Below are positions 1 through 10,471 of a stretch of DNA of 64,000 nucleotides, in pieces; positions within the stretch are counted from its first letter, which is position 1, and the number at the start of each line of letters is the position of its first letter. The translations under genes were made by a program, and so were the position numbers. The stretch is from the NCBI GenBank assembly GCA_037833965.1, contig AP031358.1, forward strand, positions 1,248,001 through 1,312,000. The letters run 5' to 3'. Source of the stretch: Marchantia polymorpha subsp. ruderalis (lineage: Eukaryota; Streptophyta; Marchantiopsida; Marchantiales; Marchantiaceae). Below the pieces are notes generated by a model. The model had not been told where the DNA came from, did no database searches, and saw only the letters and a program-made list of their open reading frames with translations.

Positions 1-680
1 ATTATCTAAACTTGACCTAGAAGACTTGTAGCATTTCATATGATCAGGTACATCAAGTTTTCAGGTTGAAAGTCAATGACATCCTTAATCGGAAAGGCCA
101 AATTGAGTTAAGAGGAGGCTGGCTTGGATGCTTGTGGAAGTAATGCCAATAAGACGCTGCTCGTATCAAAGTCCAAATAGGGTCAGGATGGGCAAGCCTA
201 ATAACGATGTGTGACGACTTCGTTACTTGATGAATCTTTCAAGAGCTAGATAAAGAGAACATGTGCTATGAATGACATGATGAAAGGAAAGTTTTTGATC
301 CCTGAAGAGAGATTGTTGGACTCGGAAAACCAGTAATTTGATTGCTATGAAGGTGCTTCGAACTACATTTCTATAGGAGGCTGCGACTTTATAATAATAT
401 ATTGCTGATTGAGAGTGAAATACTTTGAAATACACTTCTCTGGGAAAGACAGAGGAAGTACTCAAAAAGTTTTTTGAGTTCAAAAAAGCAGTACATTGAC
501 TAACAGTGAATCTTTGAAACGGCTGTTTTAAATCCAAGAAAAAATATCAACGAAATACAAAAACTGACCTAACAATGACGTGCCTAAAGTATTGTGAAAT
601 TCAATTGTCCTCATCAACAAGTGATATTTGACGTGTCCAAGTACTCTCAAAAAAAAATGGAACCTTGAAAGTCAAGCTTT
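1..680 (-). other. probable LRR-coding tail of the NLR, degenerate or partial
   Basis: Beyond the donor at 698 the minus strand has leucine-rich stretches (for example LRVLGHVKYHLL near 600-660, and a 104-codon frame at 223-537). An LRR domain is expected here, but I cannot find a clean LxxLxLxx repeat series or firm splice sites. The region also runs off the window. It may hold decayed LRR exons and introns. Family knowledge predicts an LRR here, and the sequence only hints at it. Confidence 0.3.
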
Positions 681-691
681 AGAAAATAGTC

Positions 692-1783
692 TCATACCTT
701 AAGTTCCGTAGCAGTGCTGGATGATGCCGAGAGAACATTTTTCTTGTTCCAAGTTCTACACATGCAATTATCTCCCCATGCCGCAGCCAATCTTATTCCC
801 AGTGATCTCATTTGCTCATGCATTTGTATATTGTCTTTTTCATTTACATCGTAAACGAGAGACAAATCTACCAATATTCTCCATCGTACATCTTCGAGGC
901 CATAGACCACGCGCCAGCAAGATTTAGCTTCTTGCAATTTCCAAATGGAATTGACGAAGAAAGTCGCAACATCTAGAAATATTTCTTTCTCACAGAGATG
1001 TAAACTATTGTAACTCACTTCTAATTTCGCCCACAACCGTTCATCCCAATCGGATATGGCTTCTGCTGCATTCAGAGCGTCAAGACACTTCCTCCATGTG
1101 CTTACTTCCTTCATGTCTTGTCTCTCACCACTTATATAATTGCCCATCACCTGTAAGGTTAATGGTAATCCCTCACATTTCGCGACGATTTTGTTTATCC
1201 ATTCTATCATGAATGGATCTGGCTGGGTTGCATTAGGAAATGCATAACTCATAAATAATTTCTTAGACCTCTTAAAATCCAAGAAACCTACTTTGAACAC
1301 TGCTATGTCTAGAGGGACATCATGTAAATCGATACCAGTAACAATATAGCGGCTGTCTGCACAATCACTCTTATTTCTTATTTCTTCGAGAAAGTCAAAA
1401 TTACTGTCCATGTCGTCTATAACGAGGAGAAGTTTCTTCGACCTCAACTCAATCAAATTTCTAATTCGAACTTTTTCTCCTTGTTCGACCTTTATGCCAT
1501 GGTGATACAGCGATGAATAGAAGGATTCTAGCTGGTTCTTGTAATCTTCTTTGATTGTTTTCTTCGGCAACTGAAAGAAACAAGTATATTCGAAATCAGC
1601 ACACAACTCATTGAACAACTGCTTTGCGAGAGTTGTTTTCCCTATACCGCTCATGCCGACAAGAGCTACTCCTGGAAATGTGCGTAAGATGTTTCGCACA
1701 TCTACGAACTCTTCAGAATGCACCTCAGAACTCAATGCCATCTTCTGCTTCTCAAGAACTCTCGTTCTCGGCTCCTGTATCAA
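692..1783 (-). CDS. NB-ARC exon of the HNL-type NLR
   Basis: A 363-codon open frame holds the NB-ARC order. P-loop GMSGIGKTT is at about residues 43-51, kinase-2 LLLVIDDMD at 118-126, GLPL in CEGLPLTLQVMGNY at 204-214, and an MHD-like QMHEQM at about 320. This is the ATP/ADP switch of plant intracellular immune receptors. Kinase-2 ends in DDMD, the form common in non-TIR/TIR-like plant NLRs. A strong donor (AAG then GTATGAG, exon end at 698) suggests that the coding region continues into an LRR exon toward position 1. The exon has no internal stop. It is on the same strand and downstream of the hydrolase exons, and I read them as one receptor gene. An independent NLR fragment is the alternative. 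Confidence 0.8.
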   Translation of the reverse strand: MIQEPRTRVLEKQKMALSSEVHSEEFVDVRNILRTFPGVALVGMSGIGKTTLAKQLFNELCADFEYTCFFQLPKKTIKEDYKNQLESFYSSLYHHGIKVEQGEKVRIRNLIELRSKKLLLVIDDMDSNFDFLEEIRNKSDCADSRYIVTGIDLHDVPLDIAVFKVGFLDFKRSKKLFMSYAFPNATQPDPFMIEWINKIVAKCEGLPLTLQVMGNYISGERQDMKEVSTWRKCLDALNAAEAISDWDERLWAKLEVSYNSLHLCEKEIFLDVATFFVNSIWKLQEAKSCWRVVYGLEDVRWRILVDLSLVYDVNEKDNIQMHEQMRSLGIRLAAAWGDNCMCRTWNKKNVLSASSSTATELKV

Positions 1784-1948
1784 TCACGATAGCTAAACGC
1801 AGTTTAGATTTGTCAAGAAGAATCTTACCCAACTAAAATAGCCTCTTGCTTGGAAACCACAATTTGAAACTTTGTCTGCAATGATCTAGTTAACGATGAA
1901 TCAACTAGATTTGTTTGGTTTCTTCAACCTATTGTCACTCCCATACAT

Positions 1949-2178
1949 CTAAAAATGAGTATCATGGGCTAATTTTTGCCTTTCTTGAGGAAAAATACAA
2001 ACTGCCAAGAAGAAGGACATGTTCGTGTGAACAACCTCTAGCATACTTTCAATGAAGTATGTCAACCGTCTATAAGTGTTTGAAGTTCTGTTCTCGGGCT
2101 GGCAGAGAGAAAAATGATCCTCATCCTCCAAAGTGAAATCCAGATACCGAGCTGAAGCCTCGTGTACAATGATCACAC
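1949..2178 (-). CDS. third exon of the HNL gene, hydrolase C-terminus
   Basis: After a TTCATAG acceptor the frame reads a stretch with ASARY, then DEDHFSLCQPE and RTSNTYRRL. In SERAC1-like hydrolases this is the C-terminal region that carries the catalytic histidine (here the H of EDHFSLC). The same stretch, with changes, is found on the plus strand at about 56315-56540, which supports its being an exon. The frame then runs to a stop at 1949. How it joins the NB-ARC exon is not clear. The 2180-2400 stretch between this exon and exon 2 is also similar to the paralogue and may be intron or a short exon. Confidence 0.55.
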
Positions 2179-2478
2179 TATGAAACTTCCCCTCCTATAC
2201 TTCGGAAACAAGTAGAAACAAACTACTGGTCAGACTTGTCAATTGAAATTCTTCTATGGTGGATAGATTTCCAGAAAATAAAACTGGAATTTAGACAAGT
2301 TCATGAACCCCATCAGCATCTTTTGTAAATGATGTCCGAACAATCTCAAAAAAGTACTGGGTTCCGAACCATGTTCTGTTGATGCAAAATTGATACTTCT
2401 TCAGAAAGCTAAAATCAAGATGGGTAAAATAAAGAACAAACATGTCACATCATGAAGGCAAATCAATCTCACACTCAC

Positions 2479-3449
2479 TGGCGTCAAGAACGTAGTAGGC
2501 CTTGATTCTCCGACTCCAGCAATGCTCCACTTGTGAATCCCACGTAAAGAATCAAACCATTCATGAAGACGAGCTGATTCTGTGCAAAGCACCTTCACAT
2601 ATTCCAATAGAGGATTGGCAACTTTCAGTTGTGTTCCATTTGGACTCGATAAAAATAACGATCCGCGATGGGGCGTTCCATAGAAGAAAACTCCTCTAAC
2701 ATAGTTGAGAAATCCAACCTCTTCTCCCTTCAAGCTTTGGCTGTTGTGCGCCTCGTAGCACAATTGTTTGATCACCAAACCTCCGTAACTGTGACCGACA
2801 AGTATAACTGGATGCTGCCCCACTTTTGCAATTTTAAGATCTGCCATCAAACTTTCGGCTGTGTTGTAAAGGTCTACTGTTCCATACTTTGTTGATGTCG
2901 TGATATAAGCATCGTAATTGACAGACAGAATCCGAGCTTTCGAAAACTCTTCTGGGAGCCAAGCCATCGGCCATACTTCCTTCTGAGGACCGCGTGACCT
3001 CCATGTTGATATGTGAGCATCATAGGTGTGTGACAATTGTAGGCCATGAAAGAAAACAATGTCCAGCAATGACTCAACTCCTGGCTTGTAAAGTTCGTAT
3101 ATAGAGTCGGTTAACCTATTGGCCTGATGCAGATCAGCAATCAAACAACGTCAACCGATCTTCCGTAATGCAGCTCTGAGATTAGATTTCAAAAAATAAT
3201 TGGAAATAGCGCAAACAAGTTTGAGAGTTGCTACACTGTATTTTGCGTAGATAATTGTGATTTCCTTACCCTCGGCGCGGCAGTGGCTGAATCCGCAGGG
3301 GGTAGAGACGTTATACTCCCCATCGTTCTTCTAGGACGATGGAGTAACGAAAGTACAAAGTAACAAAAGAACACGAAAATAACGATGCTCAGAACGATGC
3401 TTTGTGTTGTCGGCGACAACACAAAGCTCATTTCTGATAGCTTCCACAT
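2479..3449 (-). CDS. N-terminal hydrolase half of an HNL-type NLR gene
   Basis: Minus-strand exons encode a SERAC1-like alpha/beta hydrolase. Exon 1 (3449-3270) has an ATG, a hydrophobic segment (IVLSIVIFVFFCYFVLSL) that looks like a membrane anchor, and ends at a good donor (GTAAGG at 3269). Exon 2 (3123-2479) follows a CAG acceptor and ends at GTGAGT. It carries the oxyanion-type FFHGL and the nucleophile elbow GHSYGG (Ser at about codon 119 of the 2401-3144 ORF). The family is an alpha/beta hydrolase that in liverworts is fused ahead of NB-ARC in HNL immune receptors. The NB-ARC exon lies 0.7 kb downstream on the same strand, so I infer one gene. The start codon at 3449 lies inside a palindrome absent from the paralogue at 54.7 kb, so the true start is uncertain. 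Confidence 0.75.
3399..3427. repeat. perfect 14-bp palindrome in the NLR first exon
   Basis: GCTTTGTGTTGTCG (3399-3412), one base, then its exact reverse complement CGACAACACAAAGC (3414-3427). It lies inside the first coding exon. The paralogue at about 54944-54965 has only a single copy of CGACAACAC.AAGC, so this looks like a fold-back duplication specific to this copy. Confidence 0.85.
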
Positions 3450-3484
3450 TTCGATTGAGAGACAACTTGTCGCTCAATCGAAAT
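3448..3484. repeat. near-perfect palindrome covering the proposed start codon
   Basis: Arms ATTTCGATTGAG (3448-3459) and CTCAATCGAAAT (3473-3484), with a second pairing GACAA/TTGTC inside. The proposed ATG (3449-3447) overlaps the arm end. In mRNA it would form a hairpin in the last 35 nt of the leader. It is missing from the inverted paralogue. Confidence 0.8.
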
Positions 3485-5516
3485 CCTCAATCCCTCCAGA
3501 CCATCTCATATGTGCAATCGGAAAGAACTTCCTCTGCTAGCCGATTACGAGGTTCCTCCTTGTGTGGTTGCGTTGCTGGGTTTCCTCGGGAAGCCTGTTA
3601 GCCCAATGTTAAGCAGTGTGTAGGTCACATAGACAAGTGAGCCTCATGAGCAGGCCTCTCTAAATAGGCAACTTTCCTATGTTCAGTATTATGATCACAA
3701 ATTCGGTAAGCGATACGGCTCGTTGTCATTGCCACCGTCGTATCTCCGATGAGGGTCTTCGGAAGTCCCGAAAAGACCTTTGAACCACTTCATCTTGGAC
3801 ATCTTGAGTCCTTGGATTCAATCAGAAGACGTCTGCTGCAACAAAAAGCCCGCAAATCTCGTTAAAACGAAGCTACAAGCAGGGAGCCACGTCCGAAATG
3901 TCAACGGAGTCAGTAAGATTAAGACTCATGTGCAAGTAACTGGTGTTCTCTAGTGGCTTTGACGAAAGATGCTCAGCTGCCCTCAACCTTGATGTTCTAA
4001 AAAATGGAAGGCGAAATTGTCGGTAGGCTCAGGAAGAGAGGATCCTTACCAGGTGAATAGACAGGGAGGCAACAGGCGAAGCCGAATAAATTCCCCAATT
4101 TCGGATGGCGCAGCTGATTTTGTGGAATTGGTCAACAACACTCAGCGCAAGAGCATTCTGCACAGCGGATCTCAATTTACTCGGGAGAGTTGTTTGGGCA
4201 AACTTCGTACAATTTAATCCTTCTCTCTTATGCATCGCACAGCTTAATCCTGCTTCTGCAAATCAAATCCACCGGAGATCATCTCCAACGAGTTCTTTCG
4301 CAGGAGTGCGGAGATCGAATAAACCAGCGAATTCCGCGCTTACCAATCTACCCTTCGGCAGAGGAAGCAGCTAGATCTCTGCTCCGCGGGCACCATCACT
4401 CACGACCAGATCGGAGAAAGAAGCATACAAGGGGAAAATTGAAAGCCTCAAGCAGACGGCAAACGCTCGGGAAACGTACGCCGGCAAAAGGCAAGTCAAT
4501 GATCGCCCGAGAAGAGAAGAGACAAGACGAGGAGAGAAGAAAAGGGGCGAGCTGCGTGCGCAGGAACGAGGGCTCTCGGAGAGACGAGGAGACAAAACGA
4601 AACACGAGGCGTCGCCGAGTAGTTGCAATCTAGAGCATCAAGATCCTCGAGTAATGACAGACGCCTCTACCCAACCCAGCCCGCACCGAGCCAGCCCACG
4701 GAGTGCCAGAGCAGAGCAGAGACCCTGCACTGCACAGCACTCCACAGAGAAATGCAACGACCGACGACCGACCCACGGTCACCCACCGCGACTAAGCACT
4801 AGCGTTCGGAGCGAGGCGTGATTCCCTCGCTCGCTCGCTCCCGCCCTCCCTCCCAAGCATCCGTGGAAACAGAGCAGCAGCTGCTCACACACATACAAGC
4901 ACAGACACAAAGACGATACTGGCACTGGTCTTCCGTCTCGGGGAAAAAGTACAGCTAGAGGCGTCGGCCGGACTAAGAGCAGAGCAGAGCACGGCAGACG
5001 AGAACAGAGAAACAGCCACGTGGAGGTGGCGAGGCCCCCCTCCCTCCTCCAGAGGTCGACGGAATCGTCGAGAGTCCGGGCTCCCCGGCAAGGAAAGGGA
5101 AGGGAAGGGGCGAAGAAGACGAAGGGCGAAGGCAATCGAGCGATCGGGGAGGAAAAGGAAGGGAAGCGAAGGCTACAGGGCGCGCGGGCCAGGCAGGCAG
5201 GCGAGTCAATCAATGGCGCGCCTCCGCCTCTGACTGTGCATGGCTCGCACTCACGCTCCCGCTTGGCTCCCGCTTGCTTGCGGCCCTGCTTGCCTCGGGC
5301 GCCATGCTAGGCCTAGCGCAGCGCAGCGCGTCAATAAAGTGGCCGCGCTGAGTCACCAGAGGATCACCGGAGTATAGAGCAGGATCTAAAACCTTGCATT
5401 AAAGTCAAAATGTCAACAAGGTAAAACCAATGGGCTTCCCGCCGTCGTTTAATGGCAAGATGTGTAAAGCACAAAAATATGTGGTTTGTCTCTCTTTGAA
5501 AAATAATTATTATATT
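3485..5516. other. non-coding stretch, GC-rich at 4600-5340
   Basis: 3485-3690 is the upstream flank shared with the paralogue at 54690-54940. From 3700 on I recognise no gene. 4620-5340 is GC-rich and full of short CT/GA and CGAG runs (for example clusters of TCGC around 4830), which open several spurious frames on both strands. It could be a promoter or leader of an unseen gene, but nothing proves it. Confidence 0.4.
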
Positions 5517-5599
5517 TGGGAGAGGTAGGATTCGAACCTACGTAGAAAACCTTCAGCAGATTTACCGAATGTAGCTTTTGACCACTCGACCACTCTCCC
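5517..5599 (-). pseudogene. trnY: mitochondrial-type tRNA-Tyr(GUA) pseudogene
   Basis: The minus strand reads a class II tRNA shape: acceptor GGGAGAG, D-arm GTGGTCGAGTGGTCAAAAGC, long variable arm, T-arm GTAGGTTCGAATCCTAC, and acceptor CTCTCCCA. It matches plant mitochondrial trnY-GUA. GTA sits at the anticodon position, but the anticodon stem (ACATT opposite TCTGC) no longer pairs, so it is probably not functional. It marks the left edge of the organelle-derived stretch. Confidence 0.85.
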
Positions 5600-6352
5600 T
5601 GTAACAAGTAACCTTCTACTTTCCGGTCTCACGGGACTCTCGTGAAAAACAGGTCAATCCACAACAATTATGCGCCTTTCGAATTGTTCCTTTATTTCCA
5701 TGCGCCTCACGAACCTGCCCAAGTTTCGTAGAAATAATGTCTAGGGGGTACCAATAGTAGTTCGGTATCGAGAATTTATTAGTTTCTCAACACAAAGATA
5801 ACTGCACAATACATTGTGGATGATTTTAAATTTTTTGAATTATTTGAGTCAACTTTGCGTCTTGACCACCCTAATTTGACCAATAATTAATTATTAAAAA
5901 GCACATACAACAGGGTTTTTGCGATGGTGTTCATTGCTTCCCCATCGCAAGAAAGATGTATTATTTTAGGCACATAGTGCTATGGGAGAAAGCATCCATT
6001 GTGCGGAGATACCACTTGATGGAAAGAACCTAGCAATAGGAAAGCACCGGATAACAAGCAGTAGGGAAAGAGCCTATTCCTTACTTACTCCCTGGTTCCT
6101 GTTTGGCAAGTTTCACTTTGACGAGTCTATCAGCCCATCTTCCAAAGATCGTGTAATAGGCGCTCGAAAGAGAGAGAATGTGCGTTTGATAGACCTTCCG
6201 GGTTTGAAAAAGCTCTTAAGAAAGTCAGGTTAGATGGGCCATTATCTTGTACGGTTCGTATTTTCATTCCCCGAAACACGTTAATAGAACAGAAAATACA
6301 ATTAGTTCTTTTTACCTGTACCTGCATACTATACAATCAACTTCCTTGATAT

Positions 6353-6583
6353 TCATACGTCTAAGATAAGAGGTGGTGTTGAGTTGGACCTTTTTTGTTC
6401 GAAAGGCAGTTTGTACTCGAACGTAATATACCCTTGGCCGGTGGTCAATATATTCACAGGCTTTTCAGAAACACAACCTTTTTCCGTTGTCACCATAAAC
6501 CTATCCGCTATAGGGGAAACAACTTCTGTTAATGAACGAGCCGCCGGAGTAAACTGGGCCCTTGGGAAAAAAGTCGGTCCCAA
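6353..6583 (-). other. unidentified open frame within the mitochondrial block
   Basis: A 76-codon minus-strand frame with a protein-like composition (motifs PVNILTTGQGYITFEYKLPF and RFMVTTEKGC). Both strands are open over about 230-300 bases. I do not recognise it as a standard mitochondrial gene. It may come from an intron or an intergenic mitochondrial ORF. Confidence 0.3.
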
Positions 6584-6929
6584 GCTATGGTCGAAAGACT
6601 TTCATTTCGGTGAGCTTTTTTTATCAACACCACTGCAAATTTGCTTACTTGAGGCGCATGACCAAGCCAAAGGAGATAGTTGTGAAGACTAAACACGATT
6701 ACTGGACTGTTGGACAAATCCACCGAGTCCTCCATTGCCGCAGGGCAGAAATACAGACTAAGCAGAATTTACTGTCTTCTGGACCGTCAAGTACTTCAGT
6801 ACTATCAGCTCATATGGTCCTGCCTACACACCTTATCACACAAGATTAAAGCCAAGGGCGTGGGTAAAGTCATAGACATATATTCCTACGAGCTGCGGGT
6901 GGAAACGGCGAAGAGCCCTAGGGTATGTG

Positions 6930-7032
6930 GTTCCGCGCGTTCTAACATTTCTCCATTGATTTCCAATGCTAATCGTAAAACACCATGAGCAGCAAGATGT
7001 TGAAGTCCAAAATGAAAAGTAAAATTCTTCTC
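6930..7032 (-). pseudogene. nad7: nad7 exon fragment (complex I 49-kDa subunit)
   Basis: The minus strand reads [10 protein letters not shown], then [20 protein letters not shown] and EPH. This is the N-terminal core of mitochondrial NADH dehydrogenase subunit 7, where the family has [15 protein letters not shown]. The QHP proline is lost (QHL). Reading frame fails soon after EPH, at or near where an exon end or a frameshift would fall. No start, no remaining exons: a fragment. Confidence 0.8.
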
Positions 7033-7305
7033 TTGGAGTTATACCATTAACTAATATCACTTAGTATTCCTAATCCGGGTTTATTTGCTTCGCTTTTGAG
7101 GTAAGGAATCGTGGTTAATCCCCCCATCAGTAATAGATTGGCGATTGTGAAGTGCTTTATTAATGGCCTGAGGTAGAGCACTCAATGGGCTAGGGTGGCC
7201 CAAAGCTTGAAATTTGAATTTGTATAGACAGACTTTGGGCGCTAAGGTCCAAAGCTATTTCGCACGTTTCGGAGGGCACTTCAGTAAGCGTTACAAGGGC
7301 TGAAG

Positions 7306-7434
7306 TTTTGACCCCTATTCCTATGATGCTAGAAGTCGTTTTGATATAGGATTTTATCTTGTTTCTATTTTATTTATTAGATTTGATTTGGAAGTCACCT
7401 TTTTATTTCCTTGGGTAGTTTCTCTGAACAAGAT
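7306..7434 (+). pseudogene. nad3: nad3 exon fragment (complex I subunit 3)
   Basis: The plus strand reads [19 protein letters not shown], then [17 protein letters not shown] and VVSLNKI, which is nad3 from its middle to the second membrane segment. The family has [25 protein letters not shown]. Homology begins abruptly at TTTTGACCCC, the place where bryophyte nad3 is split by a group II intron, and ends at AACAAGAT. The C-terminal third (LFGFWSM onward) is missing. Substitutions at conserved places suit a nuclear pseudogene. Confidence 0.85.
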
Positions 7435-7872
7435 CAGCTGTGGTAGAGGCGACTCTTATAAAGAAAAAAGTAGTTTTCAAATTGATGCATTTCACTTATT
7501 CGGTTCGGCAACGGAGACCATAGCATGTGAAAAAAGCTCCGGGATTTCTCTCATCCTGAAAAGTATGACCGAATAGTAGGAGGCGAGCCGGTTCATGTGG
7601 TTGAAGATGCGGATCCGTACTGCTAAACATTGCTGAGACAGTAGAGCCCCGAAGGCTCCACTGTCTAACCAGATGCAAAGGTCAAATACCCCCTTGTTTT
7701 TTTCAGCTTTTTTATGCGTGTGGGGCGAGGAAGACTTCTTCCCAAAAAGCAAACATCACAAAAAAGTACCAAGTACAATTGGAAAAGAACTCAGGACCCG
7801 GTCCATTTTTCCATTTCGTACTCGCCCACCTTATCCTTGATTAGTTATGTTTTGGGTCTTTAGCCCAAGCCT

Positions 7873-8160
7873 ATGAATAAACTACTTCGAAAGAAAATAT
7901 TTAATAGCATTATTACTTCGGATGTTCTTGAAGTTTTAAAAAAAGTTGCAACCTCCCAAGAATATCACGCATTAATGAATCTTAAAATACATTGCAATGC
8001 ATGGCCCGCAGCTCAAACCAAAATCCAATCGAGGCCGTATAAGGTTGTATTAAACAAGTACTTTTATCGCGCAAGACCTGTCGGCCTAGCGCTAAACCAA
8101 GCTCGAACCCTCATTCATTTAGAGCTAATAAGCTTCACCCTAGTATCCGCGAATCTCTGA
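7873..8160 (+). other. unidentified 95-codon frame in mitochondrial block
   Basis: An open frame starting MNKLLRKKIFNSIITSDVLE with a lysine-rich, ribosomal-protein-like start. It lies between nad3 and the repeated segment at 8515. I cannot assign it. It may be a mitochondrial ribosomal protein start joined to unrelated sequence. Confidence 0.25.
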
Positions 8161-8514
8161 TTAGTGAACACCCTACCTTGATTGTTATTCATATGAGGAA
8201 CCTATAACACTGTATCTTCCAATGCGAGAACAACCTGCAGTAGAATGAAAACTAATTAACCCTAACCGAGTGATAACTAGCAAGTCCCTTTCTGAATTGA
8301 GCGTCTAGAATAGAGAATTTTGCTTGATGGGACCCAATAGATTCCATTTTAAGCGACGAGTCATAGTCAGTTATGTTCTTGTAACTATTTTGTTTCCCGT
8401 TCAAAGAAAAATAATAATTCTTCTCGAATTTAAATTAGTAAGATTTCCCATGGTTCCAATCTTCATCGTGCAAGAGCCCAATCTCTCATTTCCCAGAATG
8501 ATTTTACAGTTATA

Positions 8515-8905
8515 ATGTACGGGCATAATCTATTTACTCTTTATTTTTTTTTCTAAACTTCTTGGCCGAAGTCAAGTAAGTTGCGTAATTTGATCAATGA
8601 AGTGTCTGCAGGGAAAAATCACTTTTCAACAAAGAGCCGAAGTGTTTTTCCTAATCCGGATCTAAAACAATTACAAAAACTCGCAGTAGAATATCGGTGA
8701 CGGTAGATTGAACTACCGTCTTCATATAATATCATCACTCGTTCTCTCTCTGGCCCCTTAGCAGAATCATGTCCGTTATTCCGGGCCCGTTGCCTACCCT
8801 TCTCCCGGGTTTGACAAGTCCGGCTTCAGGGCACGTCGAACCCAGGGGCCATTTATAATTTAACCGGGCTTAGGTATATGTACTCTTTCATTTAAGTACA
8901 TCGAA
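8515..8905 (+). repeat. segment present in inverted form at 62530-64000
   Basis: 8515-8815 is similar to the reverse complement of 63694-64000 (shared GTCAAACCCGGGAGAAGGGT on the minus strand and TGTACGGGCATAATCTATTT at the far end). 8815-8905 is similar to the reverse complement of about 62530-62640. The last 40 bases (8865-8905) also recur, inverted, at 11343-11382. The second copy is split by about 1.06 kb of other sequence. Confidence 0.8.
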
Positions 8906-9060
8906 CAAGTATCTAGTGTGAGCCTTTTTGGGCCCAGACAAGAAACAATTAAGGATCCAGATCTCAAAACTTTATACGTAATTCTTTCTTGTGTGATGCA
9001 TGAGATACATATAACTTTGACAATGTCTTTGACAGCACTACTACACATAGCGACGCCCCC

Positions 9061-10190
9061 CGACCATTTAACTAGTTAGTAATTTAAATTTATGGCACAA
9101 TTGGGGTACTGTTTACCGTCACCACGTGTCAATATAAAAATGGGCAACAAATGGAAAATCTATCTCTGCCGATCTTCAACTCATTAATGATAATAAATGA
9201 GAGGAGCAACTAAGGGGGTGCTGAAATATGGAATATGTTACTTTGTCTGTTTCCTATTTTTTTATCCGTCTATATTTTAAATAAACGGAAAAAGTATATG
9301 AAACTCTCTTGGATGGCGATATAGTCAGGTATGCTTGCATGAAGTATGCTCGGTGTGGAAGATAGGTTGCATGTGTTTGGTACTTAAATTTCATAAAGCC
9401 AAAAAAGAGCTGTGACCATGTCAATAGACTAGACTTGACTTGTGTAGGAGAAGCAACAAGAGCCTCATGTAACTTTTCCTTAGCTCATAAAGGAAAGCTC
9501 GTATGTGGAGGCAGGTGGACTTCCTGCGTTCTTGGCTCCCGTGTGATAGACGGAACCCAATGAAGGAATTTCTACTATGAGAGTCAGATACCGTTGTAGA
9601 CTTTTCAGATGCTTCGAAAACTTTGCATTTCTACTTAGCATTCTGAAAGTAATTCTTGTATAAACCAACAGAATAAAATAGCTGATATTGGTATGACTTT
9701 TATAATACATCCAAAAAAATTGCACTATGCATTCATTTGCTTGAATACACTTTTCAATATTTACTAATTCATTCTCATTGAAAACATGAGATGTGACACG
9801 ATTACAAACAAGAGAATAGTGATTCAATCTTCGAAAAATGAAAAATCAGCACATGTGAAAATATAAGGGCATAGCATCACATTTACAAACTGCCTAAAGT
9901 CAATCACATTAAGCCTTCTACACTTTTTTAATTCTAAGTAATGAAAGATTCCAAGAAGAATATACCTTTAATAAAAATACTCACCTATAATATGAAGAAA
10001 ATCACATCTGGAAAAAAACTCAAATTTTTTTATTCAGTTTGACAATGAATGTTATCTATATGTTAATTTTATTTCAATTGATTTTAAGAAAAATTAATAC
10101 TTATAAAAAATCAATTGAATTAATTAAAAATTATATTAAATAAAAAAATAGTCCATATAATCTTTGGATATTATCATAGATTCAAAAATA
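9061..10190. other. no recognised gene; becomes AT-rich
   Basis: I see no conserved coding frame. 9840-10190 is very AT-rich. A 115-codon minus frame at 9480-9827 has no recognisable motif. Confidence 0.4.
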
Positions 10191-10327
10191 TGTTATTGAT
10201 GGGATCACATCAAGCAAATATCTCCCTTTGGATACAAACGCCTATTTATCAGCAGAATTTTGGAGCAGGGACATCGTTCAGGCGTGTGCTGGCTCTTGCA
10301 CTATTATGCACAGTGGCAATGTACGCG

Positions 10328-10423
10328 GACATGGCAGTTGATTCTTAATTTCTAGCGTGCTTTAGCTTTGCTGCAGACATGGCAGCTGATTCTTAATTTC
10401 TAGCGTGCTTTAGCTTTGCTGTG
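10328..10423 (+). repeat. 48-bp tandem duplication
   Basis: GACATGGCAGTTGATTCTTA and the following 28 bases are repeated directly (10328-10375, 10376-10423) with few changes. The second mosaic copy (about 61613-61660) has it once. Confidence 0.85.
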
Positions 10424-10471
10424 TATGCTGCTGTAATGCAAAGCGAAAACCATTTCAAATACAATTATTAC

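Larger units (their letters stand above)
5600..9060. other. nuclear mitochondrial DNA, rearranged
   Basis: This block holds recognisable pieces of mitochondrial genes (nad7 minus, nad3 plus) and intron-like stretches, for example a group II domain V/VI-like GTACGGTTCG at about 6250. Frames are broken and gene order is mosaic. I read it as mitochondrial DNA inserted in the nucleus and decaying. Much of it (5600-6350, 7440-8500) I can assign only by position between recognised pieces. Confidence 0.6.

Noticed and set aside
4371-5310. Several overlapping long frames on both strands in GC-rich sequence
   Set aside because: Low-complexity CT/GA and CGAG composition; residues are mostly R, S, P and L; no conserved motif; frames open on both strands at once.
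5517-5599. Functional nuclear tRNA gene
   Set aside because: Closest in form to mitochondrial trnY, and the anticodon stem is unpaired.
5982-6233. 83-codon plus frame as a gene
   Set aside because: Lies in intron-like mitochondrial sequence with a domain V-like end; no protein family recognised.
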